Shown here one piece after another: positions 44,912 to 58,581 of a stretch of DNA of 64,000 bases. Position numbers and translations under genes: made by a program. The notes under the pieces were generated by a model. It saw only the letters and a program-made list of their open reading frames with translations. It was not told the DNA's origin and did no database searches. The number at the start of each line of letters is the position of its first letter. Position 1 is the first letter of the stretch. The stretch covers positions 9,792,001 to 9,856,000 of the forward strand of contig OX392527.1 of NCBI GenBank assembly GCA_947623455.1, in the 5' to 3' direction. Source of the stretch: Mimachlamys varia. Lineage: Eukaryota; Mollusca; Bivalvia; Pectinida; Pectinidae.

Positions 44912-45840
44912 CAGGTACGTTACCGAAAATGACATATACGTTACCAAATCAACGGATACGTTACCGCATGTTAATATATAACCAAACTGCATCGATAGTA
45001 TAATTATCGTTGTAATCACTTCTTATAATGACATGTACATGGATTACGTAATAAAACAGTAAAAATGCCTGATAAAAGGGGAGTTTAATAGGATGGAAAT
45101 TATAAGGTTCATCAACAGATACGTGACGTTATATACCAGATACGTTACGATATTGATATGTAGTTCAGACATATGCCAATTAATTATTCATAAAATATTT
45201 AATTTTTAATAGATAAATCACATCAGAAGTCACATGAATTTGTTGACAAATGCATGTATATGTCACATTGTACATGTATATTCGAAATGTAAATAAAGGC
45301 TTACCTTATTTCTAGGTTAAAAAAGGCCGGCAAAACACCAAATCTTCCCGCTTGTCAACTGTTTACGAGCTTTCAGCTAGCTGCCACGTGGTTAAACTAT
45401 ATTCAAAAGTATTACGTAACATTTGAGAGTATCTGCCGATGCAGATATTTTCCCGTAACGTATCTAGCGGTAACGTACTGTTTGACAATATACTCACTCA
45501 TCATTAAAATGACACCGTGGGACTCTTCAGTCAAAACAAATCCAAAGTGTTACTTAGTATTACATATATTTCAATATGTGGTGTGCACTTATTACCGTGG
45601 GAAAGCGAAGGCTTGTATAATCGAGTAAACATAAGTAACGTACCTGTTGATGTTGTTGCGTACCATTCGTTTTTTCATCCCCAAAATGCACCGGTCTTTT
45701 GTACCGTAACGGGATATGAACGCACGTGAAAGGCATAAGCATGTATGCGTATTTAACTACTTTATAAAATACAATATATGTATTTTTTATAATTTATTAG
45801 CTGTTTTAAGTTATTCTATTTGTGAGTAACGTATCTGCTA
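44912..45840. promoter_or_regulatory. Right cluster of GTAACGTATCTG motifs
   Basis: Reverse-oriented copies upstream of the transposase-like gene: GGTACGTTACC (44914), TATACGTTACC (44935), GGATACGTTACC (44954), CAGATACGTGAC (45116) and CAGATACGTTAC (45137). Forward copies follow: GTAACGTATCTA (45455), GTAACGTACTG (45470), GTAACGTACCTG (45635) and AGTAACGTATCTGCTA (45825). The last shares 16 bases with 41775-41790. The density far exceeds chance for a 12-base word. Confidence 0.6.
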
Positions 45841-46524
45841 GCATATTTTAAGACAGTGACACAATGAAATATTTTTCGAATACGTATGCATTCCGTTTGT
45901 CAGAACGGGGTTTTGTTTAAGGTGTATGTTGATTTCTTCGATATAGGGAGGAAAAACACAATTTTAATCCCCTTATTCAGTTACAGTTGATATTCAGACA
46001 AACATATCGTTTAGACGGACAATGGAAATTCGTCATGTTGGCCATGATTAGCGCGCAGTTGAGGAAACATATTGGTAGATCTCGGGACTCCCGTTTAATG
46101 ATTTTGAAGATCAATATATATACTTCATTTAAAAACAAAAAAATAATAAATACCGTGGAATTTAAGTCCCAAATTAACTAAAGGACATTTTTAAACCAAA
46201 TTAGACCATTTAGTGGAGAATGAACGACATGTAGTTCTAGGCCTAAAATAAAACCGTTGTTTTCTGTTTTCACTTAATGATACTAAACAATTAAATTGTA
46301 TATAAGCTTCTTTTGGCTTCTGATTATCGCTGCATGAATTTTTTTATATATGTAAAAATATTTACCAAAACAAAACGTTAATGGGGTATGTGCATTGCAC
46401 TGTCACTTAATGGACGCTTTGATTCATTTGGATATCATTTTTGAAAGTCTGTTTTAATTATTAAACCTAACACTCAGATAAATATTTTTTGCTTGATCAT
46501 CTGGTTCATCTTGATTCTAAACCC
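45841..46524. other. BICC1 intron 1, unique segment
   Basis: AT-rich intronic sequence. Nothing recognised. Confidence 0.5.
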
Positions 46525-49372
46525 CAAAATATTAGCTGATACAATGTTCCCTTCAGGGTACATTACACCTGTTTAGGGGTCTACATGACCTCAGGGTACA
46601 TTACACCTGTTTAGGGGTTTACATGACCTCAGGGTACATTATACCTGTTTAGGGGTCTACATGACCTCAGGGTACATTATACCTGTTTAGGAGCCTAGCT
46701 ACATGACCTCAGGGTAGGCCAACATTACACCTGTTTAGGGGTCTACATGACCTCAGAGTACATTACACCTGTTTAGGGGTCTACATGACCTCAGGGTACA
46801 TTACACCTGTTTATGGGGCCTACATGACCTCAGGGTACATAACACCTGTTTAGGGGTCTACATGATCTCGGGGTACATTACACCTGTTTATGGGGCCTAT
46901 ACATGACCTCAGGGTACATTACACCTTTTTAGGGGACTACATGACCTCAGGGTACATTACATTTTTATAGGGGTCTACATGACCTCAAGGTACATTACAC
47001 CTGTTTATGGGGCCTACATGACCTCAGGGTGCATTACACCTGTTTAGGGGTCTACATGACCTCAGGGTACATTACACCTGTTTAGGGGACTACATGACCT
47101 CAGGGTACATTACACCTGTTTAGGGGTCTACATGACCTCAGGGTACATTACACCTTTTTAGGGGTCTACATGACCTCAGGGTACATTATACCTGTTTAGG
47201 GGCCTAGCTACATGACCTCAGGGTAGGCCAACATTACACCTGTTGAGGGGTCTACATGACCTCAGTGTACATTACACCTGTTTATGGGGCCTACATGACC
47301 TCAGGGTACATTACACCTTTCTAGGGGTCTACATGACCTCAGGGTACATTACACCTGTTTATGGGGCCTACATGACCTCAGGGTACATTACACCTGTTTA
47401 GGGGTCTACATGACCTCAGGGTACATTATACCTGTTTAGGGGCCTAGCTACATGACCTCAGGGTAGGCCAACATTACACCTGTTGAGGGGTCTACATGAC
47501 CTCAGTGTACATTACACCTGTTTATGGGGTCTACATGACCTCAGGGTACATTACACCTGTTAAGGGGCCTACATGACCTTACACCTGTTTAGGGGACTAC
47601 ATGACCTCAGGGTACATTACACCTGTTTAGGGGTCTACATGACCTCAGGGTACATTATACCTGTTTAGGGGTCTACATGACCTCAGGGTACATTACACCT
47701 GTTTAGGGGACTACATGACCTCAGGGTACATTACACCTTTTTAGGGGTCTATACATGACCTCAGGGTACCTTATACCTGTTAAGGGGTCTACATGACCTC
47801 AGGGTACCTTATACCTGTTTAGGGGACTACATGACCTCAGGGTACATTACACCTTTTTAGGGGTCTATACATGACGTCAGGGTACCTTATACCTGTTAAG
47901 GGGCCTACATGACCTCAGGGTACATTACACCTGTTTAGGGGTCTACATGACCTCAGGGTACATTATACCTGTTTAGGGGTCTACATGACCTCGGGGTACA
48001 TTACACCTTTTTAGGGGTCTACATGACCTCAGGGTACATTACACCTGTTTAGGGGTCTACATGACCTCAGGGTACATTATACCTGTTTAGGGGTCTACAT
48101 GACCTCGGGGTACATTACACCTTTTTAGGGGTCTACATGACCTCAGGGTACATTACACCTGTTTAGGGGTCTACATGACCTCAAGGTACATTACACCTGT
48201 TTAGGGGTCTACATGACCTCAGGGTACATTATACCTGTTTAGGGGTCTACATGACCTCGGGGTACATTACACCTTTTTAGGGGTCTATACATGACCTCAG
48301 GGTACCTTATACCTGTTTAGGGGTCTACATGACCTCAGGGTACATTACACCTGTTGAGGGGTCTACATGACCTCAGGGTACATTACACCTGTTTAGGGGT
48401 CTACATGACCTCAGGGTACATTACACCTGTTTAGGGGTCTACATGACCTCAGGGTACATAACACCTGTTTAGGGGTCTACATGACTTCAGGGTAGGCCAA
48501 CATTACACCTGTTTAGGGGTCTACATGACCTCAGGGTACATTACACCTTTTTAGGGGTCTACATGACCTCAGGGTACATAACACCTGTTTAGGGGTCTAC
48601 ATGACCTCAGGGTACATAACACCTGTTTAGGGGCCTAGCTACATGACCTCAGGGTAGGCCAACATTACACCTGTTTAGGGGTCTACATAACCTCAGGGTA
48701 CATTACACCTGTTTATGGGGCCTACATGACCTCAGGGTACATAACACCTGTTTAGGGGTCTACATGACCTCGGGGTACATTACACCTGTTTATGGGGCCT
48801 ACATGACCTCAGGGTACATTACACCTGTTTAGGGGTCTACATGACCTCAGGGTACATTATACCTGTTTAGGGGTCTACATGACCTCAGGGTACATTATAC
48901 CTGTTTAGGGGCCTAGCTACATGACCTCAGGGTAGGCCAACATTACACCTGTTGAGGGGCCTACATGACCTCGGGGTACATTACACCTTTTTAGGGGTCT
49001 ACATGACCTCAGGGTACATTACACCTGTTAAGGAGCCTACATGACCTTACACCTGTTTAGGGGACTACATGACCTCAGGGTACATTATACCTGTTTAGGG
49101 GTCTACATGACCTCAGGGTTCATTATACCTGTTTAGGGGTCTACATGACCTCAGGGTACATTATACCTGTTTAGGGGTCTACATGACCTCAGGGTACATT
49201 ACACCTGTTAAGGGGTTTACATGACTTCAGGGTAGGCCAACATTACACCTGTTTAGGGGCCTACATGACCTCGGGGTACATGACACCTGTTAAGGGGCCT
49301 ACATGACCTTAGGGTTCATTAGATTACACCTGTTTAAGGGCCTACATGACCCTGATAGTATTAATTACACCA
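46525..49372. repeat. 38-bp minisatellite, about 74 copies
   Basis: Unit CATGACCTCAGGGTACATTA plus CACCTGTTTAGGGGTCTA. A longer variant with GGCCTAGCTACATGACC and GGGTAGGCCAACATT recurs at about 46690, 47205, 47445, 48630 and 48905, and a shortened variant (CATGACCTTACACCTG) near 47570 and 49040. These recurring variants indicate duplication of multi-monomer blocks. Unit length is not a multiple of three, so no long false ORFs arise. Confidence 0.96.
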
Positions 49373-52300
49373 TGGTTTACCAAGTTTGCAATATACAAAC
49401 TTCTAAAACAAATGGAAATGTGGATGGTAATTATTTATAAAAAATGAATAAAATTAATGCTTGGAATTTAACTGATTCCCCCCCCCCCCCAACATATACA
49501 GTACAGTGCACATGTAATTAAGTTTTATATTAAACGGAATGTCTTCCAGGATACAGGTTCCCAGCACTTTGTTCAGACCACAGAAAACAGTTCTTCACAC
49601 AATTTGCAACAAGAATTGGAAGTAAAAAAATGATTAAATCAATTTTTTTCTATGGTTTTTCAAAGTAGGCTGTTCCAAATTTCCAGTTCTATCCCTGTCT
49701 ATATCTATACACATTATATCATGACGTTACATGGGCACACTTAGTCGTTAAAGTGTGTGGCTTTTCACTGGAGAAAGGGATTATAGCCCCAAAGCCCCAC
49801 TCTGAAACGAACTTGGAAGTATAGTACAGATTGGCACTGTGATAATATTTATCTTAGAAAAGGAGAAGTAGTGTAATATAGAGGTATCACCTATAAATAA
49901 AACTTTCTGAAATTATGACTACTTTTTGTCAGTGTATAATGTTAGATATAGGCCATGGAAATTGAAAGGTTAATAAATAAATTTACTTCTAGATGTTGAA
50001 TGAAGCATTACAGCCTAGAATTAGGTAGGCATGCAGGGATTTCTTTAATTTGTGAAACACTGAATATAAGTCATAATACCATATTTTCATTTGTTAACAA
50101 TTGTATATTAATATTGACAATACAAAGTGAAGTCAAACATTACAATGTTCCTGAAAAATAAAACTGATTTGACCTCGAAGTTTAACAATTTTCTTCCATT
50201 GCTGCAGAATGGAGTAAAATTAATTAACCTTCACATACATACATAGAAAATTTCTTTGAATGATGTCCAATTTTAATGCACAAATATACAGGTAGAGGGA
50301 AACTACCAAACTGGGATGAAGATGTTAGAAATTTGGGTTTTGTTTGACATTTGTGGGTATTTCCTTCACTAACTTGTACAATCAGAGGTGATGTACATGA
50401 TACATAATTACGTATTAAAATAGGACCAACATTTTAATTCTGCAGATTTGGTAGCAGTCATTTCTGAATTTCAAATAGTGAACATCAGTGAATTGTATTA
50501 TAAGAGCAAAGTTTCTTAAGATAGAAAATTATATTAATATAATAGATGAGTGTATTCTTACATTGTAAGTCTGCAGGGAGTTTGCAATGCCCATCCTTGT
50601 CAATAACGATTGACTGCTGCACAAAACGTAAGACACAAATTTCAGATTCTTTTATTGAATATATGAAAGTAGAAACTAAGGATGTTTAACGCAGGTATCA
50701 AGTATATTATGTGGTTGCAGTAGGAATTGAGGATCATAAGTATCATAATTGGTACACTATTTGACCAACAGAGTTTTTTTTTTTCAATATACAGCTGTAC
50801 ATGCTACTGTTCGTACAATGTAGTTTACAAGGCTTTCTTTATTATATTTTGTCTCATTTATTTTGCCACAAAATCCTTTTCATTCATCAGATCAAAATAG
50901 ACCCCTTTACAAGTTCCTTGCCCTTGTTTCATCAATGTTCCTCATCTCGAGGAAATTCCTCAACTTTAAAAATCTCCATAGGAAATTAAAGCATAATGTA
51001 AGTTAAAGGGGAATATCTTAAGGTAAGGAAATTTCCCTTATTTCTGTAATGGTTTCCATTGGAGATTTTTTAGTTAAGGAATTGCCATATGCATACGTTA
51101 AAGGAATGTTGACGAGACCGGGCTTGGACAAGCTGGGGTTGTGTAGTTTTACTATGTACATTGTAACAGTGTGGATGTAATAGTTCTATATATTCTAGAT
51201 ATGCTAATCATTGCAGTAGAACCTATATATTATAGTTTCACATGAGTGCCATTTCAATTGTGTACATGAGTTTTATAATCAATAACCAACTACAGGATGG
51301 CCGAGTTGTCATGACTTTCCTTTGTACCTTCTAGAGTTCTACAATATACCTTTAATTCTATCATGTATGGTCACTTACTAGGTAACATGTACATTGTAGG
51401 TAAGCTCCGCACTCAAGTGACAAAAGATGGCCGTGGTCTATTGTATATTTAAATGGCAAAGCATAGGAACACATTATGAACAGCACTTTTATTTTGTTTT
51501 AGACAAAACACATTGATCTCATCAGCATTTCTTGGTGGAGTTTTCTTACATGGTGTGAAGTAGTTGTGGAATTGTTTTGTGTATACATGGAGTCAATACT
51601 TTACACTATAGGTTGACATATATCCTGACCATGGTACTGTTGGTAATGTTGGCATCAGTGTTTGGTGAAGAACTGGAAAGTTTCACCGGAATAAATCCAT
51701 GTTCTGAGGAATAGCAAACTCTCCTGGTACATAATATCAGTACTAAGTCTGATGACTATTATTGACCAGTAGTGACAGAGTCACATAAGATTTTATATGG
51801 CATTATCTCTTGTTCAAGACTGGTGTTAGGTTTTTCCTGATATAGAGAATTCTTTTAAAACAAATGGTTTTGGATTTTAAAAAAATTATGCAAAAAAACC
51901 TCCAGGTAGTTATTTTTCAGCATGAGTAAGGTCCTAGAAGAAGAGGGTGCCCTCTATTTTACACCCCTTTGTCACCAGTAACGGAGTAGCAGGGTAACTC
52001 GGTACAGTACTGTAGTTTCCTGGCTCAGGTTACTCCAGGATGTTCTGTGGAAAGTAGGGGGAGATTTAATTACCAAACCTGAACATATTCTGTTTTGAAA
52101 TCGTTTATTTGAACCAAAGTAAGTGGATGGATATTTCAGTTTCTGCAAACAATTTTAGAATGATAATAATCTCCAAAGTAGTAATATTTTAAGTGGCGGT
52201 ATATTTGATGCGGGGGTAAGGTAGATAATTATTCTACTGAACTACTGATAGCTATAAGCACTGCTGGAGCTACTCGGTGTACTTGTCAAAAGTTTGTAGG

Positions 52301-52930
52301 GTCATTATATTATGACGTCATGTCACCTTACATACAGTACTAAATGTACTGGTACTGTTTAGTAGTACAGAATGTTGTACATTGATTTGCCAAATAGACT
52401 TATTTACCCAATCAGAGGTCCTGAGGCGTGAAGTCTTGTATCTGTAATTAATTTAGATTGATATCAGTAAATATCAGGGTTTTCTTGTTGGAGGTGCCAG
52501 TGTGGAGAGATCCCTGGAGTAGGAACTGGTGCTGTCTTCACAACACAATCATAAATCTGTGTGTCATACACAGTCACCGCTTTTAAGTTTTGTTTTTGAT
52601 TATGTGGCAAAACGTGTTTATATAGATATACTTAACCAGACTGTCTCCGTGTCAGGTTCTTACGATTTAAGTTCAGTTAGGACAATATGTGCTTGGAGCA
52701 TGATTAGACGGCTAGAAATACCATGGAGTACTTTATGTTTAATGGTCTGTGGCACTGTGAAGATTTCCAGACATAATTGTTACCATTAGTCTCTGTAATA
52801 TTGTAGCTCTGTAATAAAGCTGTAAAGGGCCTGAAAAAAGTGGCTGTTATTATTTTTATTGCTTCCTTTATACAGCTGGACATAAATAAACAAATATGTG
52901 TAGCGTTAGCTACTATTTATATCTGATTAG
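49373..52930. other. BICC1 intron 1, unique segment
   Basis: No gene or array supported. It contains a poly-C run near 49482. A stretch after a TCTTCCAG acceptor-like site (about 49551) is open for about 30 codons but matches no BICC1 domain. The 86-codon frame at 52529-52789 has no family features. Confidence 0.45.
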
Positions 52931-54772
52931 GAGGCTGTCCCAACAAGTTGTATATTAGCTAAAGTGATCATGTCTGATCAACAAGTTCTATATTAGCTAA
53001 AGTGATCATGTCTGATCAACAAGTTCTATATTTGCTGAGGTGACGTGATCATGTTTGATCAACAGGTTCTATATTAGCTAAAGTGATCATGTTTGATCAA
53101 CAGGTTCTATATTAGCTAAAGTGATCATGTTTGATCAAAAAGTTCTATATTAGCTAAAGTGACGTGATCATGTTGGATCAGCTAGTTCTAGATCTATATT
53201 AGCTAAAGTGATCATGTTGGATCAACAAGTTCAATATTAGCTAAAGTGTTCATGTCTGATCAACAAGTTCAATATTAGCTAAAGTGTTCATGTCTGATCA
53301 ACAAGTTCTATATTAGCTAAAGTGATCATGTTTGATCAGCTAGGTCTATATAAGCTAAAGTGATCATGTTGGATCAACAAGTTCAATATTAGCTAAAGTG
53401 TTCATGTCTGATCAACAAGTTCAATATTAGCTAAAGTGTTCATGTCTGATCAACAAGTTCAATATTAGCTAAAGTGTTCATGTCTGATCAACAAGTTCTA
53501 TATTAGCTAAAGTGTTCATGTCTGATCAACAAGTTCTATATTAGCTAAAGTGACGTGATCATGTTGGATCAACAAGTTCTATATTAGCTAAAGTGATCAC
53601 GTTTGATCAACAAGTTGTATATTAGCTAAAGTGATCATGTTTGATCAACAAGTTCTATATTAGCTAAAGTGTTCATGTTTGATCAACAAGTTCTATATTA
53701 GCTAAAGTGACGTGATCATGTTTGATCAGCTAGTTCAATATAAGCTAAAGTGTTCATGTCTGATCAACAAGTTCTATATTAGCTAAAGTGTTCATGTCTG
53801 ATCAACAAGTTCTATATTAGCTAAAGTGTTCATGTCTGATCAACAAGTTCTATATTAGCTAAAATGATCATGTTTGATCAACAAGTTCTATATTAGCTAA
53901 AGTGTTCATGTTTGATCAACAAGTTCTATATTAGCTAAAGTGATCATGTTTGATCAACAAGTTCTATATTAGCTAAAGTGACGTGATCATGTTTGATCAA
54001 CAAGTTCTATATTAGCTAAAGTGTTCATGTCTGATCAACAAGTTCTATATTAGCTAAAGTGTTCATGTTTGATCAGCTAGTTCTATATTAGCTGAAGTGT
54101 TCATGTCTGATCAACAAGTTCTATATTAGCTAAAGTGTTCATGTCTGATCAACAAGTTCTACTGTATATTAGCTAAAGTGACATGATCATGTTTGATCAG
54201 CTAGTTCTATATTAGCTAAAGTGATCATGTTTGATCAACAAGTTCTATATTAGCTAAAGTGATCATGTTTGATCAACAGGTTCTATATTAGCTAAAGTGA
54301 TCATGTTTGATCAGCTAGTTCTATATTAGCTAAAGTGTTCAGGTTTGATCAACAAGTTCTATATTAGCTGAGGTGACGTGATCATGTTGGATCAACAAGT
54401 TCTATATTAGCTAAAGTGTTCATGTTTGATCAACAAGTTCTACTGTATATTAGCTAAAGTGAACGTGATCATGTTTGATCAGCTAGTTCTATATTAGCTA
54501 AAGTGATTAATATTATGTTTGATTAATAAGTTCTATATTAGCTAAAGTGATCATGTTTGATCAACAAGTTCTATATTAGCTAAAGTGATTAATATTATGT
54601 TTGATTAATAAGTTCTATATTAGCTAAAGTGATCATGTTTGATCAACAAGTTCTATATTAGATAAAGTGATTAATATTATGTTTGATTAATAAGTTCTAT
54701 ATTAGCTAAAGTGATCATGTTTGATCAACAAGTTCTATATTATTAGCTAAAGTGATCATGTTTGATCAATGT
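52931..54772. repeat. 38-bp minisatellite rich in TGATCA palindromes
   Basis: About 47 copies of a ~38-bp unit (AAGTTCTATATTAGCTAAAG plus TGATCATGTTTGATCAAC). Variants: TGACGTGATCATG (+5 bases), GATCAGCTAGTTC, and a late form with GATTAATATTATG and GATTAATAAG that preserves the inverted pairing (near 54506-54700). Most copies have two TGATCA or GATCA palindromes. Confidence 0.96.
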
Positions 54773-55555
54773 ATCAAGGTTGCCTGCAATGAAAATATTT
54801 TTAAAAATATCTGCTTGTTGAACTAGTTAAAAGTTGCAATATTTTGGTAAAAAGCTAGTGTGATCCAAATGGACCCTACCCTTAGCTGTAAAACCAATCT
54901 GTGTTTGAGTTATCTAGCTTGGCTGTAACTATTTGTTTGAATAAACTGTTTGCTGGAAACAGATAGTCTCTTGTTGGAGCATAAAGTCTGGCTGGTTGGC
55001 ACACACCATGGAGTGTATCAATGTTTACAAACAGATCTATCTGAGAAGTCTTTATACGAGTAGGGTAAGATGTACAGATGACAGACAACTGGTGCTTACA
55101 GTGAGAATCCCATAATAAAAATTCAAAAATACACTTGTATTTTGTGATGAGAATTTCTAAATATACTTGTGACTGTTTACCCCGAACACTGCATGCTGGT
55201 GAGACAATTTCATGGCTGTTGATCTCAAGTCTATTTCGTAAGTTTACATGTTAGTACATTTTGTACCACGTTGTGGTAACAGGTTCTGTTGATACCATAT
55301 CGTCCTGGAAATTGTATGCCATATACATAATTCTTGATGGAATTTTCCTGGCTATGCTCATCAGAGCAAGACTTGACTGATTGTAATAATCAATTTATTT
55401 CATTGATACCATGATGTTTGGAGTTAGGATTGGCCAACGAATATGACTAAAACAGACCTAACCAGTTAAATCATCATTTGAAGATTGAGAAGATAATGTT
55501 TTACTCATCTAGAGTCCATAGGGTGTATGGGATGTTAGTGTGAAGCTGCCCATCC
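54773..55555. other. BICC1 intron 1, unique segment
   Basis: No gene, RNA or array recognised. The minus-strand frame at 54882-55088 has no recognisable features. Confidence 0.5.
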
Positions 55556-56390
55556 CTAGGCTGTAGACAACATACCGCAGGGTAACACTATACACTCGTA
55601 CTGGGTCAGTAACAGTACTAGTGGTCACAGGGTAACACTACACACTTGTACTGGGTCAGTAACAGTGGTCACAGGGTAACACTATACACTTGTACTGGGT
55701 CAGTAACAGTGGTCACAGGGTAACACTACACACTTGTACTGGGTCAGTAACAGTGGTCACAGGGTAACACTACACACTTGTACTGGGTCAGTAACAGTGG
55801 TCACAGGGTAACACTACACGCTTGTACTGGGTCAGTAACAGTACTAGTGGTCACAGGGTAACACTACAAACTTGTACTGGGTCAGTAACAATGGTCACAG
55901 GGTAACACTACACACTTGTACTGGGTCAGTAACAGTGGTCACAGGGTAACACTACCACTTGTACTGGGTCAGTAACAGTGGTCACCGAGTAACACTACAC
56001 ACTCGTACTGGGTCAGTAACAGTGGTCACAGGGTAACACTACACACTTGTACTGGGTCAGTAACTGTGGTCACAGAGTAACACTACACACTTGTACTGGG
56101 TCAGTAACTGTAGTCACAGGGTAACACTACACACTTGTACTGGGTCAGTAACTGTGGTCACAGGGTAACACTACACGCTTGTACTGGGTCAGTAACAGTA
56201 CTAGTGGTCACAGGGTAACACTACACACTTGTACCGGGTCAGTAACAGTGGTCACAGGGTAACACTACACACTCGTACTGGGTCAGTAACAGTGGTCACA
56301 GGGTAACACTACACACCTGTACTGGGTCAGTAACAGTGGTCACCGGGTAACACTACACACTCATACTGGGTCAGTAACAGTGGTCCTCTA
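55556..56390. repeat. 44-bp minisatellite, about 18-19 copies
   Basis: Unit CACAGGGTAACACTACACAC plus TTGTACTGGGTCAGTAACAGTGGT. Three copies carry a 6-base extension (AGTACTAGTGG) at about 55613, 55848 and 56198. Confidence 0.95.
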
Positions 56391-56469
56391 GTCCATTTAA
56401 CTGTTATCTTACTCTTACTAGTCTCTCTATGTTTTATAAAAACATTTCGACTCATCAGCTAAACCGCTA

Positions 56470-56493
56470 CCCCCCCCCCCCCCCCCCCCCCCC
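56470..56493. repeat. Poly-C tract
   Basis: Uninterrupted run of about 23-24 C residues shortly after the 44-bp array. Assembly length is uncertain. Confidence 0.85.
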
Positions 56494-58410
56494 AAGTATG
56501 GATGATTCTAAAATATGTTATTACATGAAAAATTAAGGCTCTCTCATATTTGGGGATATCTTTGTTTAAGTGGTTGCAATCATGTTATAATAGCATCCCC
56601 TCTTTCAAAGTTGAAATAAAGTAGATCTGTATATTAGAGAAAATACACACTAATACATAGTTATATACATGTATATACAGTAAACTGTCACACTTAATGG
56701 AGTTTTGTTATCATTAATGTTTTCCTACCAGGGGTATTCTATGTATCTGAGTCTTTTGACTGGAAGGCCAGATCTCTGATTAAGTTCCTCCTAATGACAT
56801 CTCGTTAATTCACCAGTACTCCTAGTTGACAGGGGAATAATGACCGCCCATTATCAGGGTCAAGATTAGAATCTGGAAGCTTGACACTGTCTTCATGTTC
56901 CTGTAGGTAAATTGGGATTTCATTTTCTTGAGGAGACTGGTGACATCAGCTTGGTGCCGATCTCCAGTCGTAGGAACTGTGTACGGAAACTCTTTATATA
57001 AATACCTATACATGTAAATAATAGAAAGACCTCCCTGACGATTATGCATACATCAAGAGCTCTGTTACCGCCTTTGATTTGAGTGTAATGCCCGAAAAAT
57101 CTCATTGAAAATTGCAGTTTGAACAATTTAAATATGCTTTAAATGTTTCCATGAATGAGATGTATCAATGTATACTCGAATATGACCATGGCATTGTCCT
57201 TAACACAGGTTTCTCAAATAATGATGTAATGATCTTGACTCCCCATATGTTTTTACTAGATAAACCCTGATAAAGCTTACTAGAGATCCCTAAACTTCTT
57301 ATACAACTCGCATTTCTTCTCACAATCTGATGTTTATCTAGCAATAGTAGCATGTGCAGGTTCCGGTGCTATCTAGCTGCACCATAGTGACCTTGACATG
57401 ACAAATCAAGGTCAAATTCTACATGTATGTTACATGTTTTAGAGTTACCTTGGTTTGCAATATTAAGATACATAAATTCCAAGGAGAGTTCTTTATATTT
57501 AATATCAACGATACAGGTGTAAATACTCTTCCTGGAGTGATGACTTCAACATCTAAAATCTTCTGATTTGAAAAAAGGTTTCCAGTGTAGGAACTTTGTG
57601 ACTGACTAACCCAGTGGCACCTGTTGCAGGGATGGCTGTGGGGAGCAGGCTTATATAGATTTATGTTCGAAAGAATTAAACTGTTATCACTTGGAAATAT
57701 TTCAACAAATATATAGTTAGACATAACCTACATGTACGTTACTATACTTCAATATGTAGGGTAAGCAGAAGGTTATCAGCAGCTGATAGTCCAATGAAAA
57801 CAGTCTGTGTTATTGTGTGAAGGAGATATTGTATACAGACCCCGATCACCTCAGGGATCCCTTACCTAAAACAATCTACTTCCTGAGCTGTTGGGAGCCC
57901 AGTGGTTTGATACAGTATTAACCAATTTCAGTTATATTTTATAATCTTGGTTCCTTTACATATTTTCTTCCAGTGATAGAACTGGCAAATTCAAAATTTG
58001 TGTCCAAAATAAACTTGTTGGTATTAATAAATGAAGCTATTTAAATGATAGCATTATCACATGAAAAAAGGACAATTTTTCAAACTTTGAAACCTCCACA
58101 AAATGTTTAATGTGCAACTATGTATATGTGAATTATTTTTTCCAAACATTTCAATATAGCACGGATATCGGACATGCTTTTTGTCAATTTCAAATTATTT
58201 TATTTTGCTGTGTGGTACATATTGTTTGAAACAATAATAAATACAAAATGAGGAGAAGCATTGCTAATTAACCATACAAATATAAATATCATTTATCGAC
58301 AAGTTATATAAAACATGTTAGACAAAGTGTTTACATGAATTTTTTAAACGACTTCTTCTCCATAACCACTGATAGGAAATTGACCTAATTTGGCAGGAAG
58401 CATCCTTAGG
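56494..58410. other. BICC1 intron 1, unique segment
   Basis: No supported gene. Minus-strand open frames at 56822-57126, 57165-57353 and 57419-57724 show no domain, no paired splice signals and no family resemblance. Confidence 0.45.
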
Positions 58411-58579
58411 TGCCCAGGATTCAAATTTGTACTAATGGTGGGACTAGTACTGACCCCTTAGGGGGCTGAGGGGCGGGGCCAAAAAGAATTATTTTGCTAT
58501 ATTGGTTTAAGCCCCGCCCCTCAGCCCCCTAAGGGGTCAGTACTAGTCCCAACATTAGTACAATTTTGAATCCTGGGCA
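58411..58579. mobile_element. Fold-back (inverted-repeat) element with 69-bp arms
   Basis: Arms 58411-58479 and 58511-58579 are near-perfect reverse complements (TGCCCAGGATTCAAA against TTTTGAATCCTGGGCA; GACCCCTTAGGGGGCTGAGG against CCTCAGCCCCCTAAGGGGTC) around a 31-base spacer. They form a GC-rich hairpin in AT-rich surroundings. There is no coding content. It is probably a MITE or fold-back element. The 31-bp array starts within a few bases of its right end. Confidence 0.88.
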
Positions 58580-58581
58580 CT

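Noticed and set aside
49551..49640. Candidate BICC1 exon after TCTTCCAG
   Set aside because: The phase would fit exon 1, but the translation has no resemblance to the KH1 region expected next.
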